DNA of 36,061 nucleotides, taken from a virus. Of the stretch, positions 19,774 to 28,877 are shown in pieces; within the stretch, counting starts at the first letter, position 1, and the number at the start of each line of letters is the position of its first letter. The notes under the pieces were generated by a model. It had not been told where the DNA came from and searched no databases. It saw only the letters and a list, made by a program, of their open reading frames with translations. Where the stretch lies: IMG/VR virus record IMGVR_UViG_3300025325_000089, positions 1 to 36,061 of that record; one strand, given 5' to 3'. Position numbers and translations under genes: made by a program.

Positions 19774-20682
19774 TCAGATAAGCTCCACTATTATAATTGC
19801 CGGAAAAGTAGTATCGGCTTCCATCGATAAAGTACCAGTTCCAGTTGCCCTTAAAGCGGTTAGGTTATAAGTATGTGAACCGCTAGACGGGCTTTCTACT
19901 GTAAAACCGTCCATTTCAAAGTTTGTATTTGCATTAGGTAATGGTGTTCTTATTGCTTGTAAAGTAACCCCACCTTCCTCTATATTTAATCCGGCTCTAT
20001 CTGCGGCAACGCTAGATTGTATTAAACAAATCCCGCTTATTTTTATTTTTCTACCTGCCGGTATAAGAACCGTAACCGATAATCCGGTTAAATCAACCTC
20101 GCTGGTAATAGAACCTTGGTCGTTTAGTTGTTGTCTATAGCCAATAACTCCAGGGGTCGGGGTGCGGTTATAAATTAAGTTACCGATTGTATCTACTACT
20201 GATAAAATCGTGCTAGATACCGTTGGGCCGGCGGGGTCAACTTGTCCTTGATTGATATTATTCTGGGCGGCTATAGTAGTTGCACCGGTAGTAACAATCG
20301 CTAATCTTATATGGTTAGTAGCTAGGGAAGGCGAGGCCGCGTTATTAGCTACTTCGTTATAATCAATTACTCCGTCGTCTCCTAAGTCAACGTAAGTATC
20401 CTTACTAGCGGTAAAATCTCTTGCGGCTACTGCGCTTGCGGTTATTCGTTTTCCGCCAATATAGGTAACTACGCTAGTCATCGAGGCGGTGCGGTCAACT
20501 GCCGGATTATCGGCCGTCCAAACTCCGCCGCTCGCTACGAAATTATAAAAAGACTCGCTCCTAAAGGTTTCTAATTTATTATTGGCAGTAGCTAAAGAAC
20601 CGTCCGCCAAACCCTCGTGGGTGTCGTGGTGTTCGGTGGGGTCTATTGTTTCGCCTGTAGGATAGGTAGGTGTTTGAGGCAT
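19774..20682 (-). CDS. Tail-tip/appendage protein, paralogue B
   Basis: The first ~150 residues align with the neighbour at 20684-21607: 'IDPTEHHDTHEGLADGS', 'NNKLETFRSES', 'FVASGGVW', 'GKRITASAV', 'DLGDDGVIDYNE', 'LATNHIRLA'. The C-terminal halves differ; here a beta-rich sandwich ends 'FPAIIIVELI'. This common base plus variable end fits receptor-binding or appendage proteins on the tail. 302 aa; AGGA lies before the ATG. Confidence 0.65.
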   Translation of the reverse strand: MPQTPTYPTGETIDPTEHHDTHEGLADGSLATANNKLETFRSESFYNFVASGGVWTADNPAVDRTASMTSVVTYIGGKRITASAVAARDFTASKDTYVDLGDDGVIDYNEVANNAASPSLATNHIRLAIVTTGATTIAAQNNINQGQVDPAGPTVSSTILSVVDTIGNLIYNRTPTPGVIGYRQQLNDQGSITSEVDLTGLSVTVLIPAGRKIKISGICLIQSSVAADRAGLNIEEGGVTLQAIRTPLPNANTNFEMDGFTVESPSSGSHTYNLTALRATGTGTLSMEADTTFPAIIIVELI

Positions 20683-20683
20683 T

Positions 20684-21607
20684 TTAGTTGTGTCCTATTA
20701 TTATCATCTTAGAACCAGCCGTTAGAGTTGCTCCGCCTCCTGTATTTACAATATGAACTGCGGTAATAAGCGTACTGGCTCCCGAAACCCACTTACCGGC
20801 TACGTCGTCTTTACCAGGAGCGTTGGCAGCACCGCCAGAACCTGAGTGTACGACCGTTCCAGTAACTACTTTTTCGTCACTATCAATTAAATTCTGAACT
20901 AAGTAGTTTAGTATTTCTCTAGTTCCGCTCGTAGACTCCGCCGGTATACCGGTAGTGCTACCAAGTGTAGTATCGGCCGCTCCGTTAACCGACTTTCTCC
21001 AAGAGTAATTAGCTCCACTATCGTTGTTAAATCTTAGAGTTAGTATCTTGGTAGCCGACTCGTTATCTAAGAATATAACTTGTAAAACTTTTCTACTTGG
21101 GTAACTTTCAATCGAGATATTAGACGGTGTACCTTCTTTTAATTCACACATAGCTAAAGTCCAGGGGCTTAGATTTCTTCTATCATAGACAACTGTAATT
21201 CCAGTACCATCGGTTGTTATATAGGCAATTCTAATATGGTTAGTTGCTAAAGCCGGTACGTTAGAAAAAGCAGTACCCTCGTTATAATCTATGGTTCCGT
21301 CAGTCCCTAAATCGACAGCCGTAAATTTAGAAGCGGTAAAGGCGTGGGCTGAAACGGCGGAAGCAGTTATCCTCTTACCGCTTATATAAGCAACGATACT
21401 CGTCATAGAGCCGTTTAGACTGGCTCCTAAACTATCGGCAGACCAGACGCCACCGGAAGCTACAAAATCGTTAAGCGTCTCGCTTCTAAAAAGCTCTAGT
21501 TTATTATTATTTACATCCTCCGAACCGTCGGACAAGCCGTCGTGAGTCGCCTTGTGTTCGGTCGGGTCTATTATTTGGTCTATCGAGTAAGTTGGGCCTC
21601 CACTCAT
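20684..21607 (-). CDS. Tail-tip/appendage protein, paralogue A
   Basis: It shares the N-terminal module of the 302-aa neighbour ('IDPTEHKATHDGLSDGS', 'NNKLELFRSET', 'FVASGGVW', 'GKRITASAV') but has another beta-rich C-terminal half ('SGTREILNYLVQNLIDSDE', 'GTVVHSGSGGAANAPG'). 307 aa. TTAGGAGTTATT precedes ATG 21607. Tandem duplication followed by C-terminal divergence is seen directly; the receptor-binding role is inferred. Confidence 0.65.
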   Translation of the reverse strand: MSGGPTYSIDQIIDPTEHKATHDGLSDGSEDVNNNKLELFRSETLNDFVASGGVWSADSLGASLNGSMTSIVAYISGKRITASAVSAHAFTASKFTAVDLGTDGTIDYNEGTAFSNVPALATNHIRIAYITTDGTGITVVYDRRNLSPWTLAMCELKEGTPSNISIESYPSRKVLQVIFLDNESATKILTLRFNNDSGANYSWRKSVNGAADTTLGSTTGIPAESTSGTREILNYLVQNLIDSDEKVVTGTVVHSGSGGAANAPGKDDVAGKWVSGASTLITAVHIVNTGGGATLTAGSKMIIIGHN

Positions 21608-21615
21608 AATAACTC

Positions 21616-23307
21616 CTAACTAGGCGAGTCTGGATTGTTAATAGTTTCCAGCTTGCCTACAGACTCATCTTGGCTTGCTAACTGCTTATAAAAATTGACC
21701 GGTAGTTCTTTCGCCTCTATTACCAGTTTAGCAGGTTCGTAATTTATTCGTCCAATCTGTAAGATTATCGTTCCGAAATCCCTAAAAGACATACCCCATC
21801 TATCTACATCCCAACGAGCTTTACCCCAACGGCTAGAGCCGTTCTGCCCGATATTGGCTAAAGATATAACCTCGCCGACGTGTAAGTTTTCTATATCGAT
21901 ACCGGCCGGATTATCGCTTATATTGCTATCGATTAACTCTATGTTAGACCGCATTCTCGGAGAGTTGTTTTCAGTTAAGACTTTAGAAACTATTTTATCG
22001 GCGGTATCTTCGATAGTTACGCGGTTATCAGTTATAGCTACCGACTTAACCCCGAACCTATCTATTAAATCCTCGTCCTCATATTTCTTATAAAAGTTGA
22101 CTCCGGCCGCTATTTCGCCGCCGGTAAAGTAAACGGTATTAACTATATTTTGGCTAATAGCGGTAAGGTTATTTATTGCGACGTTTTTTCCGTAAACTAA
22201 GCGATGCTCGTAATCTTCGCTAACCTCCCTTAAATAAATAATGTTATTAGCTTGGTCTATATAAAAGTAAAAGTTAGGCGGGCAAAGCTCAACTATCTTA
22301 TTTATACACTCTAGAATAGTCATTACTTTGAAAGTGTAACTAGCAGAAGTTAGAGTTGGTTCTAAGGAAGCTCCGCCGTAAGATATTTTCCCGCCTCTTT
22401 CTATATATAAATCTAGTATATCCCGTAGCATCTCCGAAGGGTCAATATCACTATAACTTATAGTGGTAGTAAGGTTGGCAGGTTCTATTTTGTAATGTAA
22501 ATCACCAGCTTGGGGGTAGTATCCTATACCGTTATCATTCCAAAGCCAAGAGACCTCGTCGCTAATCCCTGCTAAATCGTAGTAAAGATTAGGAGTACCG
22601 GCGCTACCAGGGGATATAACAAAATGGTAATAGTTACCTTGTATTAGTTTTACCCCGAACGGAAATTGAAAAGTTGCCTCCCAAGTATCAGGAGCGATAT
22701 CAATTAAGTCCGACCCGAAAGTAATAACTCCGCCGGTAGGTATTACACTATTCGAAGAAGGTAGCCCGCCGTCGTCCTCAACTAAGTCAAAATTTTCCAT
22801 TGCCTGATAAGCGTCTAAATAAAGATGGAATTTTTTAATAGAGTCAAAGTTAGCCCGAAACCTAAAAGAAATGTAATCTTGTCCTGCGTTTATAGCGAAA
22901 GAGTCGGGCGACCCACCAGAAGACTCGTCTATTATATCGGCAGTAGCAGTTTCGTAGACCTCTGCCAGATAATCGTTTAAGTCTGCCCCGAAACCTAATA
23001 AAGTAACTTCTGTATATTTTTCCTTTTCTGAAAAGTAAGGATGATACTCGCTAATAAAACCCTGAAATAAGTTTTGCCCTTCCGGAGTTTCTTTATCCTG
23101 AACTGTAATTATTACTTTATTATTAAATTCTATATCGGTTCCTAAAGTATCGGGGTCTCTAGCTAGCAATAACTTAATTTCACTACCAGCCGAATTTAAC
23201 TCTTGTGTAAAGGAAGGTTCGCTAGCAACGTCGTCCCAAGTAGTTAGGAAATTATCAGCGTTATCGTAAACTTTATAACTGTAAGTTTTTTGGTCTGGGC
23301 TACTCAT
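21616..23307 (-). CDS. Tail hub/baseplate protein (Tal-like, gp27-type)
   Basis: The N-terminal part 'YSYKVYDNADNFLTTWDD' and 'KVIITVQDKETPEGQNLFQG' with 'YTEVTLLGFGADLNDYLAEV' and the middle 'MTILECINKIVELCPPNFYF' with 'IIYLREV' match the hub proteins that close the tail tube. A beta-sandwich seems inserted at ~130-260. The C-terminus has 'IENLHVGEVISLANIGQNGS'. It follows Dit and the beta-sandwich gene. 563 aa; GGAGATTATCT precedes ATG 23307. Confidence 0.72.
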   Translation of the reverse strand: MSSPDQKTYSYKVYDNADNFLTTWDDVASEPSFTQELNSAGSEIKLLLARDPDTLGTDIEFNNKVIITVQDKETPEGQNLFQGFISEYHPYFSEKEKYTEVTLLGFGADLNDYLAEVYETATADIIDESSGGSPDSFAINAGQDYISFRFRANFDSIKKFHLYLDAYQAMENFDLVEDDGGLPSSNSVIPTGGVITFGSDLIDIAPDTWEATFQFPFGVKLIQGNYYHFVISPGSAGTPNLYYDLAGISDEVSWLWNDNGIGYYPQAGDLHYKIEPANLTTTISYSDIDPSEMLRDILDLYIERGGKISYGGASLEPTLTSASYTFKVMTILECINKIVELCPPNFYFYIDQANNIIYLREVSEDYEHRLVYGKNVAINNLTAISQNIVNTVYFTGGEIAAGVNFYKKYEDEDLIDRFGVKSVAITDNRVTIEDTADKIVSKVLTENNSPRMRSNIELIDSNISDNPAGIDIENLHVGEVISLANIGQNGSSRWGKARWDVDRWGMSFRDFGTIILQIGRINYEPAKLVIEAKELPVNFYKQLASQDESVGKLETINNPDSPS

Positions 23308-23989
23308 AGATAATCTCCAAGGTTATATCTGCTGGGTCAAACTGGTAACTTTTCGACTCCTCTTGTGCCGGAGTAATAACCGATAAACCTTTTCTTTCTC
23401 TAATATAAAAATCAGGCTGGTTATTATAAAGAGTATCAGCTGAGACTAACCAAAATCTTGCGGGATTTCCATTATCAAATTGCGTTTGTATATACTCAAT
23501 CATCGCTTTATTAGCTAAGAAACTCTGATCTCTAGCCGGCGGAAAGAATATAAACTGCGAGTTTCTAGACCCTAGTATCGGGTAAGTTACAGGGTCGTTT
23601 AGAGTATCTAGGTCTATAAAATCGCCAACAGCCAATGTACCAGAACCCCAATCGTACTGGACGAGTAGTATATCGGTATAGCTAGTAGTTCCGGAATTAA
23701 AGGCAGTATTTATACTTAACTTAACGTCTTTTATAACTGCTCCAGCAGGTATAGAAGCTAGGCTAAAGGAAAGTCCGGTAACGTCTACGTAGTAATCAAA
23801 ACTAGGGTCTGCGACAATTTGGTGACCTACGTTATAAAGACCGTTTGCGTAAGGGTCAAGTTCTATAGTTGCTATAGCTGTCCCTTTTCTAGCTTCGTCT
23901 AACCCATTAGGTACTCCGATAACCGAAGAACGAACGTAACCAGAGTTAGACTGGTCAACCGCTATTGTTACGCTTTTTCTGTAAGCCAT
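23300..23989 (-). CDS. Beta-sandwich tail protein of unknown role
   Basis: ATG 23989 (MAYRKSVTIAVDQSNSG) is chosen: an in-frame ATG at 24055 would overlap the Dit gene by 65 nt and give a false signal-like N-terminus. AGAGG lies 10 nt before the chosen start. The 229-aa product is beta-rich ('IKDVKLSINTAFNSGTTSYT', 'ILLVQYDWGSG'), like the DNRLRE-type carbohydrate-binding sandwiches in structural proteins. It sits between Dit and the hub and so is likely a virion part. Confidence 0.6.
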   Translation of the reverse strand: MAYRKSVTIAVDQSNSGYVRSSVIGVPNGLDEARKGTAIATIELDPYANGLYNVGHQIVADPSFDYYVDVTGLSFSLASIPAGAVIKDVKLSINTAFNSGTTSYTDILLVQYDWGSGTLAVGDFIDLDTLNDPVTYPILGSRNSQFIFFPPARDQSFLANKAMIEYIQTQFDNGNPARFWLVSADTLYNNQPDFYIRERKGLSVITPAQEESKSYQFDPADITLEIIYE

Positions 23990-23990
23990 A

Positions 23991-24776
23991 TTAGATATAC
24001 CTCTTAGTATAAGAAAAGCCGAAAGTAACGCTACGGCCAGTAAAATTATCTTCATAGACTAGCTTTCTGGAAGTCCCTGGCTCGAAACTTAAAAACTTGC
24101 CGGTATAATCTACTTCAGTTCCGTTTACTGTTAAGGTCTTAGTAAAGCAATTAACTACTAGAACGTCGGTATTAACCCAATCTCTAGTGATACTTATTTC
24201 TTCGCCGGTATCGGGATTAGTCAAAGTAACTATCTTACCAGTCGCCCCACTTAGCGAAGCAAAGGTGAGAGTGATAGTAGGCAAGGCTTTATAGTTACCT
24301 AAAATGTTAAAGGTCTTTTCGCCGTAGAAGGCAGTTATAGCCGCACCCATCGCTATAGCGGTCGATTGCTCTCTATAACCGAACGGGTCGGAACAGATAA
24401 AATTGATAGAAAATGGTATAAAGCCACCTTGAGCCTCACTAAAGGTGATATTTTGCATTGTAGCGGTATAGACCCTCTCAAAGCCCCCTTGGTCTATTTT
24501 CAGAGGCTTTTCTTTAGGAGTAAGGTATTGCATTAGATTGTCTCTTGCTAACTCGGCTGCGGGGCGATTAGGAGCGATTATGGTTCCATCGATGATAATT
24601 TCACGCTGATTAAAGTCCGCCGAGACCATTTTACCGCCGTCGTCGTTAGCCAAGCTCTTAGAATTGACCGCTCTAGTTGGGATAGAGTGGGATAATCTTT
24701 TAGTGAACTGAACGTACTCGACGTTGTCGAGGCGAACATAATTAAAATAGACTGGAAACAAATTATTATTTGCCAT
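23991..24776 (-). CDS. Distal tail protein (Dit-like, siphovirus tail family)
   Basis: The N-terminal half has the siphovirus Dit pattern: 'YVQFTKRLSHSIPTRAV', 'REIIIDGTIIAPNRPAAELA', 'NLMQYLTPKEKPLKI', 'YTATMQNITFSEAQGG' and 'FSINFICSDPFGYRE'. The C-terminal half is the galectin-like beta domain. 261 aa is standard. It starts inside the end of the tape measure gene (11-nt overlap). It forms the hexameric ring joining tube and hub. Confidence 0.82.
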   Translation of the reverse strand: MANNNLFPVYFNYVRLDNVEYVQFTKRLSHSIPTRAVNSKSLANDDGGKMVSADFNQREIIIDGTIIAPNRPAAELARDNLMQYLTPKEKPLKIDQGGFERVYTATMQNITFSEAQGGFIPFSINFICSDPFGYREQSTAIAMGAAITAFYGEKTFNILGNYKALPTITLTFASLSGATGKIVTLTNPDTGEEISITRDWVNTDVLVVNCFTKTLTVNGTEVDYTGKFLSFEPGTSRKLVYEDNFTGRSVTFGFSYTKRYI

Positions 24777-26523
24777 TGTTTATAGTCAAACCCATTTGGG
24801 CAAGCTCCGTATTTCTACTTAATCTTTGTAAAAAGTTATCTGCTTGGACTTCCGAACCGATATTTATTGGCCCAGATATATTAGTCGTTACCGAGCGGTT
24901 ATTTACTGTATCGCCGACGTTAGAAATAGCCGCCGGAGATAATCTACCCTCGAACCCTTTAGTTAGGTCTCCTATATCCTTGAACATAGTTCCGTAGAGG
25001 TCTGATATCCTAAGAGTACCTTTTTCTACCATTTGAACTAGACTAGGAGAGTGCTTACTAAAAGGATTTAACTTACTTAGACTATTACTAACGCTACTCA
25101 TCTGGCTCTTAATCCAATTAAAGGCATCTCTAAACGGCCCAACTATAGCGTTATATATAGAACCAGCTAAATTCTTGATATTAGTATAGAGCGACTTATA
25201 CCAGTTAATAGTAAATTTTATATATTTAATAACTAAGGTCAAGAATTGAGCTACAAATTTTAGGTGTCTCACAAAGACAACTAAAGCCCCGATAACTAAA
25301 GCTCCGGCGACTACTGCTAGAACTTTTAGAACGGGGATAAGTATTGGCTTTATTAAGACCCATAAATCTCTTAGAGCCGGCCAAAGTTGGGTTTTAATAG
25401 TTTTCCATAAATCTTTAACCGCCGGTAAGACGTAAGTCCTAAAGGCAGAAGCGAAAAGTAAAAAGCCGGTTTTAACCGTATTTATAAAAGGCATAAAGGC
25501 GTTTATTGTATTCTGTAGGCCGCCGAAGTGTTGGATTAACTTCTGTAAACCTAGTCCTAATAAAGCACCGGCCGCTATAAAAGGTATAAGCGGCGCCATC
25601 GTAGCGATAATACCGGCGGCTAGAGCCGCTAAAGCGGGAACTAAGCCACCGGCTATCGCTCCGGCGATAATAGGTAAGTGAGGTGCAAGCTGGCCTAATA
25701 ATGCGGTAATTCTTTTCAAAAGACCCTCTGGGCCTCCCATAGAGGCGAGCCACTCGTTAAACTTATCAACCAATGGGGCTAATCGTTCGACAATAGCCTG
25801 TCCGACTAATTCTTGGAAGTCGTTAAAAGTATTTCTTAATCTAGTCATAGAACCGGCAAATGTAGTACCGGCTGCCTTAGCTGAACCGCCAAATTCTGTT
25901 TTTAGCTCTTTTAATATCATCGCTTGAGCCTTAGCAGCTTGACCAGTTTCTACTAATCTTTTAATAGTCTCTTGGTCGGTCTTATTAAAATTAACTCCGA
26001 CTCTACGTAAAGCGGTTACTCCTAGTATCGGGTCTTGTAAAGCCTTACCTAATTGAATTGCAGAGGATTTAGTATCCTGACCTAACGCTTGAGACATATT
26101 AAGCATTGTTTCGGTAGCCTCTGGGAAAATATCCTTACTTATTTTGGTAAAGGTTAAAAGTAGGTTCTCGCCGGATTGGACTTGCTCGTCGGAAAATACG
26201 GTCGTACTCTGGAAAGCCTTAGCCAGCTTACTAACTTGGTTAGCGGTAACTCCGGCAACGCCGCCGGTAGATTTTAATACTGCCTTAGTTTGCGTTAATA
26301 CATTTTGGCTTTCTTGAAAGGCTTGTACCGACTTAACGCCGAATAGCGCTGCCCCTCCTGCGGCCGCAGTTAAACCTCCCAAAAGAGCAAACGAGCCAGT
26401 TTGGGCAGACTTCATCAACTTAGAGAAAGCCCCAGTCTTTTGGCTGGCTTTATTTAGACCCTGCTCGTAAGGTTTAGAGTCTAAATCTAGAGTTCCTTTT
26501 ATCGCAAATACTTCTGTAGCCAT
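24766..26523 (-). CDS. Tail tape measure protein
   Basis: It follows the frameshifted chaperones and has the usual composition: Ala/Gly-rich helices, 'TSFAGSM-like' turn 'AGTTFAGSMTRLRNTFND', hydrophobic stretches at ~283-335 and ~395-415 (membrane-active), and 'GPFRDAFNWIKSQMSSVSNS'. 585 aa predicts a tail of roughly 90 nm by the 1.5 angstrom per residue rule, short for a siphovirus. No strong ribosome site is visible before ATG 26523. Confidence 0.88.
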   Translation of the reverse strand: MATEVFAIKGTLDLDSKPYEQGLNKASQKTGAFSKLMKSAQTGSFALLGGLTAAAGGAALFGVKSVQAFQESQNVLTQTKAVLKSTGGVAGVTANQVSKLAKAFQSTTVFSDEQVQSGENLLLTFTKISKDIFPEATETMLNMSQALGQDTKSSAIQLGKALQDPILGVTALRRVGVNFNKTDQETIKRLVETGQAAKAQAMILKELKTEFGGSAKAAGTTFAGSMTRLRNTFNDFQELVGQAIVERLAPLVDKFNEWLASMGGPEGLLKRITALLGQLAPHLPIIAGAIAGGLVPALAALAAGIIATMAPLIPFIAAGALLGLGLQKLIQHFGGLQNTINAFMPFINTVKTGFLLFASAFRTYVLPAVKDLWKTIKTQLWPALRDLWVLIKPILIPVLKVLAVVAGALVIGALVVFVRHLKFVAQFLTLVIKYIKFTINWYKSLYTNIKNLAGSIYNAIVGPFRDAFNWIKSQMSSVSNSLSKLNPFSKHSPSLVQMVEKGTLRISDLYGTMFKDIGDLTKGFEGRLSPAAISNVGDTVNNRSVTTNISGPINIGSEVQADNFLQRLSRNTELAQMGLTINNGK

Positions 26524-26543
26524 AATAAAAACCGCAATTAGTT

Positions 26544-27205
26544 CTAAGAGCTAAAGAATTGCTTTAACTCGGTCAAACCTTCTGCGGTGTAATCCTGACC
26601 TTCTTCAATTTCGTCTATTATATCACGGCTTTCTCTTTCTAGTGAAGATAGATAATTCTTACCGCCGTCTTTGGTAAACGGCGCGGCCGAAGCGATAACC
26701 TTATCTATCTGTTCTATCGCGTCTAATCTTAAAGACTGCTCTAACAAAGCATAGAACCTAATCGCATATTCGTCGAGTATAGTTTCTACGGTGTAGCCTG
26801 GGTATCTTCTAAGGAAGTAGGCGAGGACTCGGAGAAATCGGACTTTTTTTTTGACTCCTGATTTGCCGGAGTAATACCAGCGGCCTCAAGAGCCTTTTTA
26901 TCTTCGGGTGTAGAAAGACTATCTAGAAATTCTAGTAATCGGCCGGCTTGGTCTATAGAAATATCTATATTATCTTTCTCTAAATCGGGGATTATTGGGT
27001 AAAGAAGTTTAACAAACCGCTCTAAAGCTGCTATGGCAGTTGGCTCGTCGACTCGCTCTTGCTTAAAGACTTGGGCTAGTTTAGTCAATTCTATAAGAGA
27101 CTTTAGCTTCGGAGGCTCGACTATATAAGTCTTACCGCCTAACTTAACTTCGCCTTTGTCCGGCATTATTGTATCAAGGTCAAGTTTCTTAGTATCAACT
27201 GCCAT
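26544..27205 (-). CDS. Tail assembly chaperone fusion made by -1 frameshift
   Basis: The 139-aa chaperone frame and the downstream frame (26544-26747) are joined by a -1 shift at a run of nine A (26844-26852 on the plus strand as T). After the shift the frame is open without stop for ~98 codons: VRFLRVLAYFLRRYPGYTVE, TILDEYAIRFYALLEQ, then ...ELKQFFSS. 'LDEYAIRFYALL' is typical of the second (T-part) of lambda gpG/GT-type chaperones. The full product is ~220 aa. A free start at TTG 26747 would be poor. The fusion would bridge tape measure and tube subunits. Confidence 0.75.
26786..27205 (-). CDS. Tail assembly chaperone, unshifted form (gpG-like)
   Basis: 139 aa: 'VKLGGKTYIVEPPKLKSLIE', helical middle, then a Ser/Thr/acid-rich tail 'SDFSESSPTSLEDTQATP' that is read only when no shift happens. 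It lies between the tube gene and the tape measure, the fixed place of tail chaperones. It is expected to be made in excess over the fusion. Confidence 0.75.
   Translation of the reverse strand: MAVDTKKLDLDTIMPDKGEVKLGGKTYIVEPPKLKSLIELTKLAQVFKQERVDEPTAIAALERFVKLLYPIIPDLEKDNIDISIDQAGRLLEFLDSLSTPEDKKALEAAGITPANQESKKKSDFSESSPTSLEDTQATP
26844..26852 (-). promoter_or_regulatory. Slippery A-run for programmed -1 frameshift
   Basis: Nine consecutive A (minus strand), read as TC-A AAA AAA AAG, allow both tRNAs to re-pair after a -1 slip. The shifted frame stays open to the stop at 26544. Confidence 0.7.
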
Positions 27206-27240
27206 AGAACAGCTTCTTTCAACAATAGCTCGCTAAGTTA

Positions 27241-27783
27241 CTAGCTTACGTTGGTTATACCAATGTGGCCAAATCTGCGGCCATCTCCGTAAGTTTCGTC
27301 TATCAGCGCTTTGAACGTTACCTTAAAAATTCTCTGATTGTCAACCTCGTAGTTCATCTCTACGCTAGATATAGGAACAGCTTTGTAAATAACGACATCT
27401 TCGTTAGTTACAGCGGCCGCGTCGGCTACTGGGTGAAGAACCAAAATCGCCGCCTTATTAGTCCTAAGACTATAACCGGCAGAGCGACCTAAGTTCACTC
27501 TATCGCCTTGCGAACCAGTGCTTAAATCGGAAGCACCGATAGCCCGATTGAGGTTTCTTACACTAGGCTCGGCTAACGAAACTTCAATCTCTAGGCTCTC
27601 GCCTGTAAGTACCATATCTATCGGAGATGAGCCGTACTTATCGGCCGTAACGTCTGCGAAGTCAGGCTCGTAAACAAAGTTTACCCCTTCCTTGGTATTA
27701 CCCAAGTTCACGGAGTTAAACACTATGTTCGAAACCCCTATACGCAGGTTACGAATATCTGGCGACGTATAAAAGTCTGCCAT
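27241..27783 (-). CDS. Major tail (tube) protein
   Basis: 180 aa with 'RNLRIGVSNIVFNSVNLGNT', 'VNFVYEPDFADVTADKYGSS' and 'SVEMNYEVDNQRIFKVTFKA', the pattern of siphovirus tube proteins. GAGGAGGTAAGTT before the ATG is a very strong ribosome site, as expected for an abundant virion protein. It stands between the tail terminator and the chaperones. Confidence 0.82.
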   Translation of the reverse strand: MADFYTSPDIRNLRIGVSNIVFNSVNLGNTKEGVNFVYEPDFADVTADKYGSSPIDMVLTGESLEIEVSLAEPSVRNLNRAIGASDLSTGSQGDRVNLGRSAGYSLRTNKAAILVLHPVADAAAVTNEDVVIYKAVPISSVEMNYEVDNQRIFKVTFKALIDETYGDGRRFGHIGITNVS

Positions 27784-27797
27784 AACTTACCTCCTCA

Positions 27798-28187
27798 CTA
27801 AGATATTAGGTCAAGGTTTCGGTAAGTCAGTTCGAACGACGCTTTTAATAGTTTGCGGTCGTTCACGTCACTGTCCAAGTCATCTATCCGACCTAATGCC
27901 TTGATATTATATATCTGGTAATCTGGTAGAAAGAGAACGGCGTTACGGTGTAGAAGCTCGAATACTTGGTGTATTTTAGCGTCGGCCGCACCGTGGTCTT
28001 TATACCGCGCCCAGACGTCGATGGTCTGGTACTCGACCCCAGTATACTTATCAGGCTGGTTACTTGGTACTGATACCAACATAATAGCATCTTCTATATC
28101 TTCTGGCAACTCGCCGATAAAGATAGTAGTTCCGACTACACCTATATTATTTTCTTCTAACCAATCCGCTAATTGAGAGGCTATCAT
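27798..28187 (-). CDS. Tail terminator/minor capsid protein (DUF3168-like place)
   Basis: 129 aa: 'QLADWLEENNIGVVGTTIFI', 'YQTIDVWARYKDHGAADAKI', 'VFELLHRNAVLFLPDYQIY', 'LLKASFELTYRNL'. Length, alpha/beta layout and location directly before the tube gene match tail terminators. It overlaps the gp10-like gene by 4 nt. Confidence 0.65.
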   Translation of the reverse strand: MIASQLADWLEENNIGVVGTTIFIGELPEDIEDAIMLVSVPSNQPDKYTGVEYQTIDVWARYKDHGAADAKIHQVFELLHRNAVLFLPDYQIYNIKALGRIDDLDSDVNDRKLLKASFELTYRNLDLIS

Positions 28188-28543
28188 ATTCTTATAGTAG
28201 CAAAAGCCCTTCTAAAATACTCGTCCTTATTTCTTAATACCGCTTCGGCAGGGTCTCTTAAATATCTGCTTTTCCTGCCCTTCTTAAACCCGTGCGGCGG
28301 GGTTTCGAACTCCCACCTTCTAGCGTAAAGTGCGTCCGCCGGTGGGCCTTCTCCAAATCTAATCTCGTGGCGCATTAGTCCTAACCTTTTAACTCTACCG
28401 GTATTCTGTAGAGTACCCTTATCGTGCGGTACTTGTTGCTTAGAGCGACGTTCTATATCTAGCATCATTAACGCTATCGACTTATCTAACGCTAGAACGC
28501 TTTTTGCCTTATATTCTCTTGACTTATCGGTTATTTTTATCAC
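28184..28543 (-). CDS. HK97 gp10-like head-tail/tail completion protein
   Basis: 119 aa with 'PHDKGTLQNTGRVKRLGLMR', 'EIRFGEGPPADALYARRWEF' and 'PPHGFKKGRKSRYLRDP', like the minor capsid/gp10 family ('p.dtG.L..S......g......yg..YA.yvE.G'). It overlaps both neighbours by 4 nt in the connector operon. Confidence 0.7.
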   Translation of the reverse strand: MIKITDKSREYKAKSVLALDKSIALMMLDIERRSKQQVPHDKGTLQNTGRVKRLGLMRHEIRFGEGPPADALYARRWEFETPPHGFKKGRKSRYLRDPAEAVLRNKDEYFRRAFATIRI

Positions 28544-28869
28544 GATATCAAATTAAACCTCTTTAGATAACACTTTAGAAACTCGACGTTATTTTCGAAA
28601 GTCCGCGACTTAACTATCCTCTCGACTCTAAAGGTCTCGTCGTCGGCGTTTAGTACGTCTCCTCTAGAAATATCCTCGCCAGGGTTAAACCAAGCGATAG
28701 CATCCGAGCCGGTTTCTTCCATATTGGCTCGACCACTAAGAGTCGAAGTAATATATCTAAATCTGCCTATTAGAGTTTGGTTTAGGTTGGGGTTGTAGTT
28801 TATTAACTTACCATAACGGTCTACCCGCATCGCTACTTTAACGATGCTTTGGTTCATTTCTGGTTTCAT
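28540..28869 (-). CDS. Head closure (stopper-like) protein
   Basis: 109 aa; small beta-barrel features 'GEDISRGDVLNADDETFRVE' and 'RIVKSRTFENNVEFLKCYLK' are common in head-closure proteins that cap the connector. The call depends mostly on its place between the adaptor and the gp10-like gene. Confidence 0.6.
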   Translation of the reverse strand: MKPEMNQSIVKVAMRVDRYGKLINYNPNLNQTLIGRFRYITSTLSGRANMEETGSDAIAWFNPGEDISRGDVLNADDETFRVERIVKSRTFENNVEFLKCYLKRFNLIS

Positions 28870-28877
28870 AAACTATA

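Noticed and set aside
23990-24055. Signal-peptide-like N-terminus for the beta-sandwich gene
   Set aside because: The hydrophobic stretch is the out-of-frame reading of the Dit C-terminus; the better start with AGAGG is ATG 23989.
25472-25753. 93-codon minus frame inside the tape measure gene
   Set aside because: Arg/Tyr-rich shadow of a Gly/Ala-rich coding stretch in another phase.
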